A DNA stretch of 44,666 nt, taken from positions 1-44,666 of IMG/VR virus record IMGVR_UViG_3300010430_005130; one strand, 5' to 3'. The position numbers and the translations under genes are program-made. Each line of letters begins with the position of its first letter. The first letter of the stretch is position 1. Below are positions 22,126 to 30,521 of this stretch, one piece after another. The notes under the pieces are model-generated. The model was given only the letters and a program-made list of their open reading frames with translations. It searched no databases and had not been told where the DNA came from. This stretch comes from a virus.

Positions 22126-22699
22126 TGCCCGCCCAGAGTGCGAGTTTCGCTCAGTGCGAGAGAGCAGTATCCGTAGCATTGGCTGTTGAATACGTCCTTA
22201 CATTGGCGATGGCTCAGGTTTACCACGACCTGCACGGCTACCGCGTCGCTGTCGTAAAAGTTTCACATTGCTTTTTCGCTTGACACTAAGCGACTTGCCG
22301 CTTGGGCATTGTGAATCGTTTGGAGTGAACCAACCAGATTGGGGAGTAAGCTTGCCTGTGGAAAGCTTCGCCCATTTGTTGATAACTCAGGCTTTTTTCC
22401 TACGAAGAATCTCTCCTGAGCGCTGATTTTAGGCCGAAATTGCAGCGCACAACCTTCCAGAAGCGATGCTTGATGCGGCGGTTGGGGAGAATTTCAGCAG
22501 CCCCACCGAATCAACGCCAGGAACAGCTTCGCCAGTTCCGAGCTTGCTACTTCCTTCACCTCATACCCGCCGAGAGAGAAGCGAGGCAGCGCCGGTGAAT
22601 TGATCCGGCCGCCGGGGCATGCCCCGGGCCCGCTTCAAACATGGCCGCCCGGGTGCGTTGTGCCCGGGCGGCCGAACCGTCACCCGACAGGAGCCGACC
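22126..22699. other. Non-coding gap before W, with promoter-like site and GC hairpins
   Basis: No supported gene in 570 bases. It holds TTGACA at 22280-22285 in an AT-rich setting (possible promoter reading toward W), a 16-bp palindrome CCGGGGCATGCCCCGG (22612-22627) and the strong hairpin at 22643-22673 just upstream of W. Rightward late transcripts must cross this leader. Confidence 0.5.
22643..22673 (+). promoter_or_regulatory. Strong hairpin in the W leader
   Basis: Arms GGCCGCCCGGG and CCCGGGCGGCC form an 11-bp perfect stem with a 9-base loop, ending 26 bases before the W start. No T run follows, so it is more likely an RNA-stability or pausing element than a terminator. Confidence 0.5.
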
Positions 22700-22930
22700 A
22701 TGCCGCGCACGCTCGAAGAGATCGATGCCGACATCGCCAAATTCCGCGAGGCGCTTGATGAGCTCGCGCTCGGCGGCAAGCCCTCACGCATGCGTCACGG
22801 CGATCGCGAGATCCAGTTCGCCGGCGGCAGCGATCCCGAAGCGCCGCTGCGGCGGCGCCTGTTCGAATTGCGCACCGAACGGGCCCGCCTCACTGGCGAG
22901 GCCGGTCCCGGCCGCCCGATCTATCTCTAA
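22700..22930 (+). CDS. Head-tail joining protein, lambda gpW family
   Basis: 76 residues, the family's usual size (68-80). AGGAG precedes the ATG. It starts with a helix (RTLEEIDADIAKFREALDEL), then a short beta hairpin (RHGDREIQFAGG), then a second helix (PLRRRLFELRTERARL), the alpha-beta-alpha fold of gpW. It plugs the portal after packaging and provides the surface for FII/tail joining. It lies directly before the portal, as in lambda; a broken duplicate is at 21749. Confidence 0.9.
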   Translation: MPRTLEEIDADIAKFREALDELALGGKPSRMRHGDREIQFAGGSDPEAPLRRRLFELRTERARLTGEAGPGRPIYL

Positions 22931-22944
22931 ACCAGGAGCCGCCC

Positions 22945-24633
22945 GTGCGACTGTCACCCGACTCCCGCCGCCTTGCCGCGGCGCGGTATAGCGCCGTCAT
23001 GTCCGCCGGTGGCCCCGCCGCCGTCCAGTCCGCCGCCGGCACCCTGGATGTCACGGGCGCCAGCCGGGCCGGGCGTACGGCCTATCGTGCGGCCGACCCG
23101 TTCGACCGTGTGTTTGCCGGGCGCAATGCCTCACGCCGGTCGGCCGATGGCAACTGGTTGGGCGAACGCCTGCGGGTGCTGCCCCGGGTCCGTGATGTGG
23201 TTCGCAATGAGCCGCTGGCCGACAGCGCGGTTGAACAGAAAGTGTCGCTGATCGTCGGCACCGGCTGGAAGTTCTCGTCCGCGCCGCCGCCGGAGGCCTT
23301 CGGTCTGTCGCCGGACGATGATCGCTATCTGCGCCTGACCGACAGTATCGAGGATGCCTGGCGCCGCGCGACCGGCGATCCGCTGTTCCGTCTCGATTAC
23401 GAAGAGGCGCTGCCCTTCGACCTGCAGCTGGATCTGGCGGTGCGTCATCGCATCGTCGACGGCGAAAGCATCGGCCTGTTCAACTGGATCGACGATCGCG
23501 GGGATGGCTTCCCCTTCCACACGGCCATTCAACTGGTACATCCCGCGCGCCTCGCCAATCCCATGGGGCGGGCAGACGGGTGGGGCGGCGCCATCCAGAT
23601 CGCGCTCAGGGATGGCACGTCCTATACGCTGGACGCTGAAGATGTCCGCGCCGGTGTAGCCACCGATGAGCGCGGCCGCGATATCGCCCTGCACATCCTG
23701 CGCGCCCATCCTGTCGATATCGGCAAATCGGCGATCAAGTCGATGCAGGGCGACTGGATCGATCGATACGAGACGCCCGGCCGGCCGCGCTATTTTCGCA
23801 GCCTGCGACGCCGGGAGATCGGGCAGACCCGGGGTGTCTCGGATCTGGCGTCCTCGCTGCGCCGCTTCGGTGCCTTCCAGGAGGCCACCGATACCGAAGC
23901 CCGCTCCCGCCTGATCAACGCGACGATCTTCGCCAGCATCTCCTCGCACCTCGATCCGGAATACCTGGTCGAACTGTTCGGAAACGATGCCGACAAACTG
24001 CTCGAGGCCCGAGCGGCCTTTTACGAGGCGTCCGGCTCGGACATCAACGCCAACAAGGTGTTGCGCACCTTCCCGGGCGATAATTTCGACATCAATGACA
24101 AGGTGCGGGCGGCCAACGCCTATGCCGATTTCTTCGGCGCACTCGCGGTGCAAGCCGGTGCGGGCGCGGGCGTGCCCGCAAACATGATGCTGCGGGACTT
24201 CTCGAAAGAGAATTTCTCCTCGGCCCGCACCGCCATCAATGACGCCTTCCGCATGGCAAAGCGCGAGCGGATCGTCGACGTGCTCAATTTCGCCCAGCCT
24301 GCTCTGCTCTGCATCCTGCAGGAAGCGTTCTACGACGGCCAGCTGGCCCTGCCACCTGGCGCACCGGACATCATGGATCGGCCGGATGTCTATGTGAAAG
24401 GCACCTGGATCGGCCCGCGGCGCGAATATGTCGACCCGGTCAAGGAAGCCCAGGGCGACCGCATGCAGGTCGAGAATTTCCAGGCCTCATTCTCCGACAT
24501 CGCCGAAGAGCGCGGAAAGCCGCTCGACGAAGTCATCGCCGAACGGGCGCGCGACCAGCGGCGCTTCGAACGCGCCAACGTCGCGCCCGGCTCATTCGAC
24601 CAGATCGCCGCCGTACGCGGTGGTAGCGAATAG
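22945..24633 (+). CDS. Portal protein, lambda gpB family
   Basis: 562 residues with GTG start; AGGAG 5 bases upstream. It forms the dodecameric ring at the packaging vertex through which DNA passes. Typical lambda-family features are the N-terminal basic region with RTAYRAADPFDR, RERLRVLPRVRD-like wing residues, the stem helices, and a central VHPARLANP segment. A conserved LRRREIGQTRGVSDLAS and a C-terminal GPRREYVDPVKEAQ also fit the family. Directly upstream of the protease gene. Confidence 0.93.
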   Translation: MRLSPDSRRLAAARYSAVMSAGGPAAVQSAAGTLDVTGASRAGRTAYRAADPFDRVFAGRNASRRSADGNWLGERLRVLPRVRDVVRNEPLADSAVEQKVSLIVGTGWKFSSAPPPEAFGLSPDDDRYLRLTDSIEDAWRRATGDPLFRLDYEEALPFDLQLDLAVRHRIVDGESIGLFNWIDDRGDGFPFHTAIQLVHPARLANPMGRADGWGGAIQIALRDGTSYTLDAEDVRAGVATDERGRDIALHILRAHPVDIGKSAIKSMQGDWIDRYETPGRPRYFRSLRRREIGQTRGVSDLASSLRRFGAFQEATDTEARSRLINATIFASISSHLDPEYLVELFGNDADKLLEARAAFYEASGSDINANKVLRTFPGDNFDINDKVRAANAYADFFGALAVQAGAGAGVPANMMLRDFSKENFSSARTAINDAFRMAKRERIVDVLNFAQPALLCILQEAFYDGQLALPPGAPDIMDRPDVYVKGTWIGPRREYVDPVKEAQGDRMQVENFQASFSDIAEERGKPLDEVIAERARDQRRFERANVAPGSFDQIAAVRGGSE

Positions 24634-24641
24634 GATCCGCC

Positions 24642-26228
24642 ATGCCCCGCTCACTCCGCCGCCGTCTGTCCATGAACGCCTCGCAGGGCGCCGTGCTGCT
24701 GGCGCTTCATGCCGGCTATGAAAACCATCTGGGCCGCCTGGGGCGCGTTGCCGACTGGCGTTATCGTGAGGATGCCCGGCCCGGCTTGCTCGATCGCGCC
24801 GGCGATATCGCACAGCGCGTCCTGCGCGGCCGGGAACCGGGCGGCGTCGAGTCGATGTTGAGTTTCCACGAAGAGGCCGAATGGACGCCGCACGGTTATT
24901 ACCTGGCGCGCGACTGCGCGGTGATACAGGTGCAGGGCGTTCTGGCCCGCAATGGCTATTGGGACTTCTGGGACGATTGCTTCAACTCCGGCTATGCCGA
25001 CATTGCCGAGGCGATCCGGGCCGCAAATGAAGACGAGCGGGTGGCCGCCGTCATGCTGCTGATCGACAGCCCGGGTGGGCTCTCCTACGGCACTGACGAA
25101 TTGTCCGAGATGATGCAGGCCAACCGGCAGGGCTCCGGCGGCAAGCCGCTCGTGGCCTTCTGTCACATGGCCTATTCCGCCGCCCAGCAGATCGCAGCCA
25201 GCTGCGATGCCTGTTATGCGCCGCGCGGTGCGGGCCTCGGCTCGATCGGCGTTCGCATGGGCTGGTTCGACTGGTCCGGCATGATGGCCGAAGACAAGGT
25301 CAAACGCGAAGAGTTCAAGTCCGGCGAGTTCAAGGACATGGGCTCGCCCTTCCGCGAAGTCACCGAATCCGAACGCGCCATGTTCCAGGCGCAAATCGAT
25401 GCGCACGCCGCATTCTTCTTCGAAGCCGTCGCCACCGGCCGCGGGATCTCGCTCGAGACTGTGAAGGGCTGGCAGGCCCGCACCTTCACGGCTGGCGCGG
25501 AAGGCGATCTCGATCCGGTCGCCGCCGGCCTGCTCGATGCCGTCCTCAATGAAGACGAGGCCTTCGAGGCCGCCCGCGCCCTGGCCGGGCTAACACCCTC
25601 CAGCGAGGCGGCTTCCGGCCGCGCTGCTTCGCAAACGGATCCCGCGGCCGCGACCAGCAAAAAGGAGCTGTCGATGAGTATCGAAGCCGAGATCGCGGCC
25701 TTGCGTGCCAAAGCCGCGAAGGGGGACGCAAAGGCGATTGACCGCCTGAAGTCCCTGGGTGTTTCCGTCAAGCCGCCCCGTTCGGATGGTTCGGCCACGC
25801 CTAAGGGCGAGGGGGATGATCCGGATGAAGTGTCCGAAGAGGAGGATACGGATCCGGAAGCCGAAAACGACGAGGACGATCCGGAAGCGGAAACCGACCC
25901 CGAAGATCCGGAAGCCGAGGATGAGGACGAGCCCAAATCCCTGGCCGCCGCGGGCCGCAAGATCGGCCGCATCGCCGCGCGCGATGGCAAGTCCGGCCTG
26001 GGCTGCACGCTCGCGGCCGACGTGGCCGCCGGCGAGATGCGCTACGCCACGGCCCTGCGCACTCTCAAGTCCGCCACGCGCGAGGGCTCGCCGCTCAAGG
26101 ACGCCATGCGTGGCCGCGGCGCCGGTGTGAAGCCGGGTCGCAAGGCCGACGATCCCAAGCCGGATGCGGAACGCAATGCCGGCCTGGGCCGTGCCATGGA
26201 CCGTGTCCTGGCCCGCACCAAGCGCTGA
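24642..26228 (+). CDS. Prohead protease with fused scaffold, lambda gpC family (S49)
   Basis: 528 residues. An S49/SppA-like serine protease fills about 85-310: the DSPGG loop (152-156), nucleophile Ser179 in CHMAYSAAQQ, and general-base Lys226 in EEFKSGEFKDM. From about 345 the C-terminal third is the scaffold domain: helical MSIEAEIAALRAKAAKGD, a very acidic Asp/Glu/Pro run, then a basic C-terminus. The scaffold is also made alone from an internal start. It cleaves scaffold and portal during prohead maturation. Confidence 0.92.
   Translation: MPRSLRRRLSMNASQGAVLLALHAGYENHLGRLGRVADWRYREDARPGLLDRAGDIAQRVLRGREPGGVESMLSFHEEAEWTPHGYYLARDCAVIQVQGVLARNGYWDFWDDCFNSGYADIAEAIRAANEDERVAAVMLLIDSPGGLSYGTDELSEMMQANRQGSGGKPLVAFCHMAYSAAQQIAASCDACYAPRGAGLGSIGVRMGWFDWSGMMAEDKVKREEFKSGEFKDMGSPFREVTESERAMFQAQIDAHAAFFFEAVATGRGISLETVKGWQARTFTAGAEGDLDPVAAGLLDAVLNEDEAFEAARALAGLTPSSEAASGRAASQTDPAAATSKKELSMSIEAEIAALRAKAAKGDAKAIDRLKSLGVSVKPPRSDGSATPKGEGDDPDEVSEEEDTDPEAENDEDDPEAETDPEDPEAEDEDEPKSLAAAGRKIGRIAARDGKSGLGCTLAADVAAGEMRYATALRTLKSATREGSPLKDAMRGRGAGVKPGRKADDPKPDAERNAGLGRAMDRVLARTKR
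25674..26228 (+). CDS. Nested scaffold protein (lambda Nu3-like), in-frame internal start
   Basis: ATG at 25674 in the protease frame has AAGGAG 6 bases upstream, an unusually strong internal ribosome site. The product of 184 residues starts MSIEAEIAALRAKAAKG and is the acidic, helical scaffold on which the capsid assembles. Lambda makes Nu3 from within C in the same way. Confidence 0.8.
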   Translation: MSIEAEIAALRAKAAKGDAKAIDRLKSLGVSVKPPRSDGSATPKGEGDDPDEVSEEEDTDPEAENDEDDPEAETDPEDPEAEDEDEPKSLAAAGRKIGRIAARDGKSGLGCTLAADVAAGEMRYATALRTLKSATREGSPLKDAMRGRGAGVKPGRKADDPKPDAERNAGLGRAMDRVLARTKR

Positions 26229-26275
26229 TCGCCCGGCGCACCTCTTCAACCCGTTAGCCGGAAAGGACTGACACC

Positions 26276-26968
26276 ATGTCTCTGCTTGCAGGTCAGACGT
26301 ACGATGAACCGCGGTCGATCTCGGACGTCCTCAAATATGAACTCGACCCGACTTATTGCCGCAAGACGCTCCCGCTCCTGGCGGGCTCCGGCGCCGTGCG
26401 GTCCATCGCCATCGGCACCATTCTTGGCCTTACGGCGTCGCTGGCAATCGCCGGCGCGGCCAATGCCGGAAATGTCGGCGCGGGCGCCCTGTCGGGTGTC
26501 GCGCTGAAGGCCAATGCCAACGTGGGCGACTATTCGGCCGAATGCATCGCCGAGTCGAATGGCGCGGCGGTCTTCGCCGTTTACGACCCGGATGGCTATC
26601 GCCTGGCCGATGCCGTCGAGGGCGTGGCGTATGACAATGGCGCCATTGCCTTCACCATCGGCACCGACACGCCCACCACCGAATTCGACATCGGCGATGG
26701 CTTCACCATCTCGGTCACGTCGGTGGCCGGCAAGGCGATTGCCCTCGACCTGACGGCGGTCGATGGCGGCGGCCGTGTGGCGGGCGTTAGCGTGCGCAAG
26801 GCCGAAGCGGCCGATGGTGCGGATGGCCGTGTCGCGGCTCTGGTCAAGGGGCCGGCCGAAGTGGCGCGCCAGCGCCTGGTCTATCCGGCCGGCGCCACCG
26901 CCGCCCAGAAGGCCGCAATCGAAGCCCAGCTGGCGGCTCTGGGCATCCACGTGGTCGACGTTTCCTGA
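26276..26968 (+). CDS. Head decoration protein, lambda gpD family (extended)
   Basis: 230 residues, longer than lambda gpD (110). The N-terminus (residues 1-60, EPRSISDVLKYELDPTYCRKTLPLLAGSGAVRSIAIGTIL) has the family's arm and beta start. A middle insertion from about 75 to 190 (VYDPDGYRLADAVEG..., TPTTEFDIGDGFTISV) is beta-rich and could be an extra Ig-like surface domain. The C-terminus (RQRLVYPAGATAAQKAAIEAQLAALGIHVV) is the classical gpD end. It trimerises on the expanded capsid to stabilise it. Confidence 0.88.
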   Translation: MSLLAGQTYDEPRSISDVLKYELDPTYCRKTLPLLAGSGAVRSIAIGTILGLTASLAIAGAANAGNVGAGALSGVALKANANVGDYSAECIAESNGAAVFAVYDPDGYRLADAVEGVAYDNGAIAFTIGTDTPTTEFDIGDGFTISVTSVAGKAIALDLTAVDGGGRVAGVSVRKAEAADGADGRVAALVKGPAEVARQRLVYPAGATAAQKAAIEAQLAALGIHVVDVS

Positions 26969-26976
26969 CCCGCCTG

Positions 26977-27000
26977 ACGGCCGGCCTTCGCGCCGGCCGT
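26977..27000 (+). terminator. Hairpin between D and E genes, probable partial terminator
   Basis: Arms ACGGCCGGC and GCCGGCCGT (9 bp) around a 6-base loop, followed by TCTCTTCC. The short pyrimidine tail suggests only partial termination or mRNA end protection. Confidence 0.55.
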
Positions 27001-27079
27001 TCTCTTCCAAACCATCTGTGAGATCCGGGTCCCGCTTGTCCGGGGCCGCGGCTCCTTAGTGACGAAAGGACCCGAACTC

Positions 27080-28150
27080 ATGTTCGAATTTCTTTACAAC
27101 AGCACGGCGCTGACCACCCAGATCAACCGCGTGCCCAACCTGTTTGGCCTGATCGGCGGTCTCGGCCTGTTTGAAGACGAGCCGATCGGTTCGACCACGG
27201 TCGAGATCCGTGAGAATGAAGAGGGGGTCGTGGTGCTCAACAGCACCGAGCGCAGCGGCGGCCCGCAGGATCGCAATGACCGTCCGCGTGGCAAGACCCG
27301 CACTTTCACCACCGCGCATTTCGAAAAGCCCGATGTGATCCGGCCGGCCGATGTCCAGGACCGCTTGCGGGTTCTGGGCCGCGAAAAGGTCGACGAGTCG
27401 GTCGACCAGGTGTTGGCCGAAAAGCTCGCGCGGCTGGCACGCGATCATTACCAGACGATCGAGTGGCTGCGTCTGGGGGCCCTCAAGGGCAAGATCCTGG
27501 ACGGCGACGGCACCACGGTGCTGCTCGACATGCACGCCTTCTTCGGCAAGGAGCAGGAGACGGTTTACTTCGATCTCACCAATGAAGACGCTGACGTGCT
27601 GGAAGCTTGTGAACAGGTTGGCGACGCGATCGGCCGCAACCTCAACGGCGAGATCATGACCGGCGTGACCGGCATTGTCTCGACCCGGTTCTTCAATCGC
27701 TTTGTTCAGCATCCCAAGGTCGAGAAATATTATCTGCAGCACCAGGGTGCCATGGCGCTGCACAGGCCGGATCGCGACATGCGGGGCGGCAACTGGGGCC
27801 GCAAGTTCGACTTCAACGGCCAGATCGAACTGATCGAATACAAGGGCAAGGCGCCGCTCAAGACGGGTGCGGTCGATTGTGTGACGGCCGGCGATGCTCA
27901 CTTCTTCCCGACCGGCACCATGGACACGTTCCGCACGGCCTTCTCGCCGCCCGACACGATGATGGAGGTGAACACGCCTCCGTCGCTGGAATCGGATCCG
28001 GACTTCGGCGGCTTCTTCCAGCTGTTCGCCTCGGCAAAGGAGCTGGATCACGGCAAGGGCGTGGAGATCTACACCGAATCCAATCCGACGCCGTATGTGA
28101 AGCGTCCCGAACTTCTCGTGCTGGGCAAGGACGGCGCCGATCCGGCCTGA
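27080..28150 (+). CDS. Major capsid protein, lambda gpE family
   Basis: 356 residues from the ATG at 27080 (MFEFLYNSTALTTQINRVPN). HK97 fold in the gpE branch: the N-arm (NLFGLIGGLGLFEDEPI), the E-loop region with QDRNDRPRGKTRTFTTAHF, and a spine helix with KVDESVDQVLAEKLARLARDH. A-domain strands ending with FPTGTMDTFRTAFSPPD and the conserved C-terminal SNPTPYVKRPELLVLG are also present. Size matches lambda E (341). Flanked by GC hairpins that may balance its high expression. Confidence 0.93.
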   Translation: MFEFLYNSTALTTQINRVPNLFGLIGGLGLFEDEPIGSTTVEIRENEEGVVVLNSTERSGGPQDRNDRPRGKTRTFTTAHFEKPDVIRPADVQDRLRVLGREKVDESVDQVLAEKLARLARDHYQTIEWLRLGALKGKILDGDGTTVLLDMHAFFGKEQETVYFDLTNEDADVLEACEQVGDAIGRNLNGEIMTGVTGIVSTRFFNRFVQHPKVEKYYLQHQGAMALHRPDRDMRGGNWGRKFDFNGQIELIEYKGKAPLKTGAVDCVTAGDAHFFPTGTMDTFRTAFSPPDTMMEVNTPPSLESDPDFGGFFQLFASAKELDHGKGVEIYTESNPTPYVKRPELLVLGKDGADPA

Positions 28151-28175
28151 TCGATATCCCTCCCCAACTCACAAG

Positions 28176-28205
28176 GGCCGGCGGCGGTGTCCGCCGGCCT
28201 TCTTC
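28176..28205 (+). terminator. Terminator-like hairpin after the capsid gene
   Basis: Arms GGCCGGCGG (28176-28184) and CCGCCGGCC (28191-28199) with a 6-base loop, followed by TTCTTCTC. It probably ends part of the capsid transcripts and raises the capsid to tail-protein ratio. Confidence 0.65.
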
Positions 28206-28285
28206 TCAAGTCCTGGGTGCGCATCCGGCCAGGGCTTCAGTCGAGGGCCTATGGCCTTGTGACGGGTGCCAGACGGGAGATCCCC

Positions 28286-28651
28286 ATGACGACGAAAAAG
28301 AGTGCGGGCAAGACGCCCGCGAAAGCCGCGCAACCCAAGGCGGCCGACGCGGCGAAGGCCGAAGCGGATCCGGGCCTGGGGCTGGACGATCAGGCCGCCA
28401 CGCCGCCGGCCGGCGATCAGACCGATGCAGACGCCGGTGCGGACGCCCAGGCCGAAACTACGGCAGAGACACCGGCCGGTGAAGGTGACGACACCGCCGC
28501 GCCGCCTGACGCAGCGGCTGATGCGCAGGGTGCGGTAACGGTCGCCTCCGGTGTCGGCCGCTATCGCGTGGTTAAAACGGGCGCGGAAATCCGCCTGGCC
28601 AATGCCCGCGCGGCGGCCCGTGTCGCCGCCGGCGAGCTCGAGCGCGTCTGA
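28286..28651 (+). CDS. FI-position protein, Ala/Asp/Glu-rich
   Basis: 121 residues, start ATG at 28286. The first 85 residues are low-complexity Lys/Ala then Asp/Ala/Glu/Pro, as in lambda FI and its relatives. The last 35 (GVGRYRVVKTGAEIRLANARA) form a small folded end. Lambda FI helps terminase-prohead docking. The assignment is by position and composition, not by sequence motif. Confidence 0.65.
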   Translation: MTTKKSAGKTPAKAAQPKAADAAKAEADPGLGLDDQAATPPAGDQTDADAGADAQAETTAETPAGEGDDTAAPPDAAADAQGAVTVASGVGRYRVVKTGAEIRLANARAAARVAAGELERV

Positions 28652-28654
28652 TCC

Positions 28655-29011
28655 ATGACAGACCTGTCCGCCTTCGATGCCCTGTTTGCGGCGTCGGCGC
28701 TGCCGGCGCTCTATGCGCAGTTCGGCACAGACATGACCTATACGCCGCCCGGCGGCGCGGGCATCGAAGGCGTGCGGGTGATCCGGGATGAACAGGACCG
28801 CACCGCCAATGCGGGCGAGTTTGGCAACATCCTGACGAAAGAGCGTTTCGGCCGGATCCAGACGGCCGATCCGGCTTTGGCCGCGGCCGGCGTCCGTCCG
28901 CGGCAGGGCGGCATATTGACCCGCGCCAATGGCGAACGCCTCAAGATCGACGCCGCGCCCCGCGCCGACAATGGTGAGTGGATCCTCGACCTGGTCGACG
29001 CGCCGGCCTGA
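28655..29011 (+). CDS. Head-tail joining protein, lambda FII-like
   Basis: 118 residues, 3 bases after the previous stop. Position (after FI, before Z), length (lambda FII 117) and beta-barrel-like pattern (MTYTPPGGAGIEGVRVIRD, GGILTRANGERLKID, EWILDLV) all fit the FII connector family, which completes the head and receives the tail tip. Confidence 0.75.
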   Translation: MTDLSAFDALFAASALPALYAQFGTDMTYTPPGGAGIEGVRVIRDEQDRTANAGEFGNILTKERFGRIQTADPALAAAGVRPRQGGILTRANGERLKIDAAPRADNGEWILDLVDAPA

Positions 29012-29013
29012 TC

Positions 29014-29733
29014 ATGCTGGGCCAGCCGGATTTCGGCATTGATATCGATATCGTCCAGGAACTCGCCGGCGATATCGACGTCACGGTCGAGGAGCTGGCG
29101 CAGGCCGCAATGGCCGCGGCCGACGCGATCGAGGATTGGGGCAAGCGCCAGCTGCGCACAGACACAGAGCCGGCGCTGGGCCGCAAGGTGGCCAATGCCT
29201 GGCGTTCGCGTGTCTGGCCGAACAAGGGCGGGCAGGCGTCCATCGCGCCGTCCATCGGGTGGTGGTCGAACGCGCCGCACATCATCACGGCGTTTTCCGA
29301 GGGCGTCACGGTTCGTGCCGGCACCGGCAAATACCTGATGATCCCGACGGAAAATGCCCCGCAATCCGGCCTCGGCTTCGGACAGTCCGGCCGGCTGCGG
29401 CGGGCCCGCAATTACGCGTTGGTCGCGGCCGAACGGAAGTTCGGAAAGCTGCGGGCCATCAAGGTGAAGGGCAAGGATCTGGTCCTGCTGGTCGCCGACA
29501 GGGTGCAGAAGAACAAGAGCGGATACGGCCCGGCCAGCAAGACGACGCTGCGGCGCGGCCGCGAGGAAAACGGCGTCGTCATGTTCATTCTGGTGCCGGC
29601 GGCCATCATGCCGAAGGTCGTGGATCCGCAATCCATAGCCGAGGCGATCGGCCGCGAAGGCCTCGAGCGTTTCGCCCGCGCCTTCCTGGAAGTCACGCGC
29701 CGCCGCTTCGGCCGCGAAGGGGAAAGCCCATGA
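29014..29733 (+). CDS. Minor tail protein Z-position (DUF6441-like)
   Basis: 239 residues from the ATG at 29014, 2 bases after the previous stop. An N-terminal helix (VEELAQAAMAAADAIEDWGKRQLR) is followed by an alpha/beta domain with WPNKGGQASIAPSIGWWSNAPHIITAF and ERFARAFLEVTRRRF at the end. This is the pattern of DUF6441 tail proteins of alphaproteobacterial phages, which take the place of lambda Z between FII and U. The stop overlaps the next start (ATGA). Confidence 0.7.
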   Translation: MLGQPDFGIDIDIVQELAGDIDVTVEELAQAAMAAADAIEDWGKRQLRTDTEPALGRKVANAWRSRVWPNKGGQASIAPSIGWWSNAPHIITAFSEGVTVRAGTGKYLMIPTENAPQSGLGFGQSGRLRRARNYALVAAERKFGKLRAIKVKGKDLVLLVADRVQKNKSGYGPASKTTLRRGREENGVVMFILVPAAIMPKVVDPQSIAEAIGREGLERFARAFLEVTRRRFGREGESP

Positions 29734-30209
29734 CCGCGATCATCGATCACGACGAGGCCCGCGCCGCGGTTGAAACGGTGATCCGGGCCGCTCTGGACGC
29801 GCTGGACGATACGCCGGAATTCGCGGTGCGGGATCCGCGCATGGTCGATATCGATGCGCCGGAGGGCGATACGGGCGGCGTGCGCGAAAAGGTGATGATG
29901 GCCGACGGCGAAGTCGACACCATCGCGTATTTGAACGGCGATCCGCAGACCTGGGATGTCGAAGCCCTGTTCGTGGTGCGCGTCGATGCCGTCGCCGGCG
30001 AGGATGCCGACCGTCATGCCCGGGTGAAAGAGATCCGCAAGGCCATCGTGGCCGCGATTACCGCGAATTACACGCTGGGCGGCCAGGCCACCTATGCCGA
30101 GGCCCGCCGCTTCCAGCCGGAAGACCTGAAAGCGGACGGCCTGCCGGCCGAAACCGCGCATGACCTGACGATTGCGGTGCAATTCGTCGCCCTGTCCCCG
30201 GTCGGCTGA
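29730..30209 (+). CDS. Tail terminator, lambda gpU-position
   Basis: 159 residues, ATGA overlap with the previous gene. A helix at the N-terminus (DEARAAVETVIRAALDAL) is followed by beta strands ending in ETAHDLTIAVQFVAL, the mixed alpha/beta ring fold of gpU-type terminators that cap the tail tube and bind the head connector. Assigned by position and predicted fold. Confidence 0.7.
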   Translation: MTAIIDHDEARAAVETVIRAALDALDDTPEFAVRDPRMVDIDAPEGDTGGVREKVMMADGEVDTIAYLNGDPQTWDVEALFVVRVDAVAGEDADRHARVKEIRKAIVAAITANYTLGGQATYAEARRFQPEDLKADGLPAETAHDLTIAVQFVALSPVG

Positions 30210-30236
30210 CCGGATCCACCCTGAAAGGAGGCCAGC

Positions 30237-30458
30237 ATGGCCAGTAAACCTGCCAAATCCGGCGGCACGGGCGAAACTGCGCCCAAGACCGCCGTCAAAC
30301 CCGTCGCAATCGTCGTGCTCAAGACGGCCGACGGGCTGGGCTCGCATGGCGAGATCCGCGATCGCGACCCGGAAGCGCTCAAGGCGGCCGGGTTCGCAGA
30401 GGGCGTCCATTGGCGCCGCGCCAAGGCCCGCGATCTGACGATCGCCGGCCGCCGCTAG
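30237..30458 (+). CDS. Small protein between tail terminator and tube genes
   Basis: 73 residues with AAAGGAGG before the ATG. Basic and disordered for 22 residues, then a short domain (AIVVLKTADGLGSHGEIRDRD, then EALKAAGFAEGVHWR). The second part resembles small structural proteins found next to tail tube genes. Unknown function. Confidence 0.65.
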   Translation: MASKPAKSGGTGETAPKTAVKPVAIVVLKTADGLGSHGEIRDRDPEALKAAGFAEGVHWRRAKARDLTIAGRR

Positions 30459-30473
30459 CCGGTTTCTGTGCGC

Positions 30474-30486
30474 CGAACGCCGTTCG
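30474..30486. repeat. Dispersed palindrome CGAACGCCGTTCG, copy 5 (reverse orientation)
   Basis: Lies between genes, 16 bases after a stop. Arms extend to 9 bp (CGCCGAACG / CGTTCGGCG), so the full palindrome is 19 bp (30471-30489). It is the only clearly intergenic perfect copy. Confidence 0.85.
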
Positions 30487-30521
30487 GCGGACTGTTTTTC
30501 CGCTAATCCAGGAGACTTCCC

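Noticed and set aside
29424-29439. CCGAAC-GGAA-GTTCGG as another copy of the dispersed palindrome
   Set aside because: Arms are similar but the centre is four bases and even-spaced, so it does not fit CGAACG(G/C)CGTTCG.
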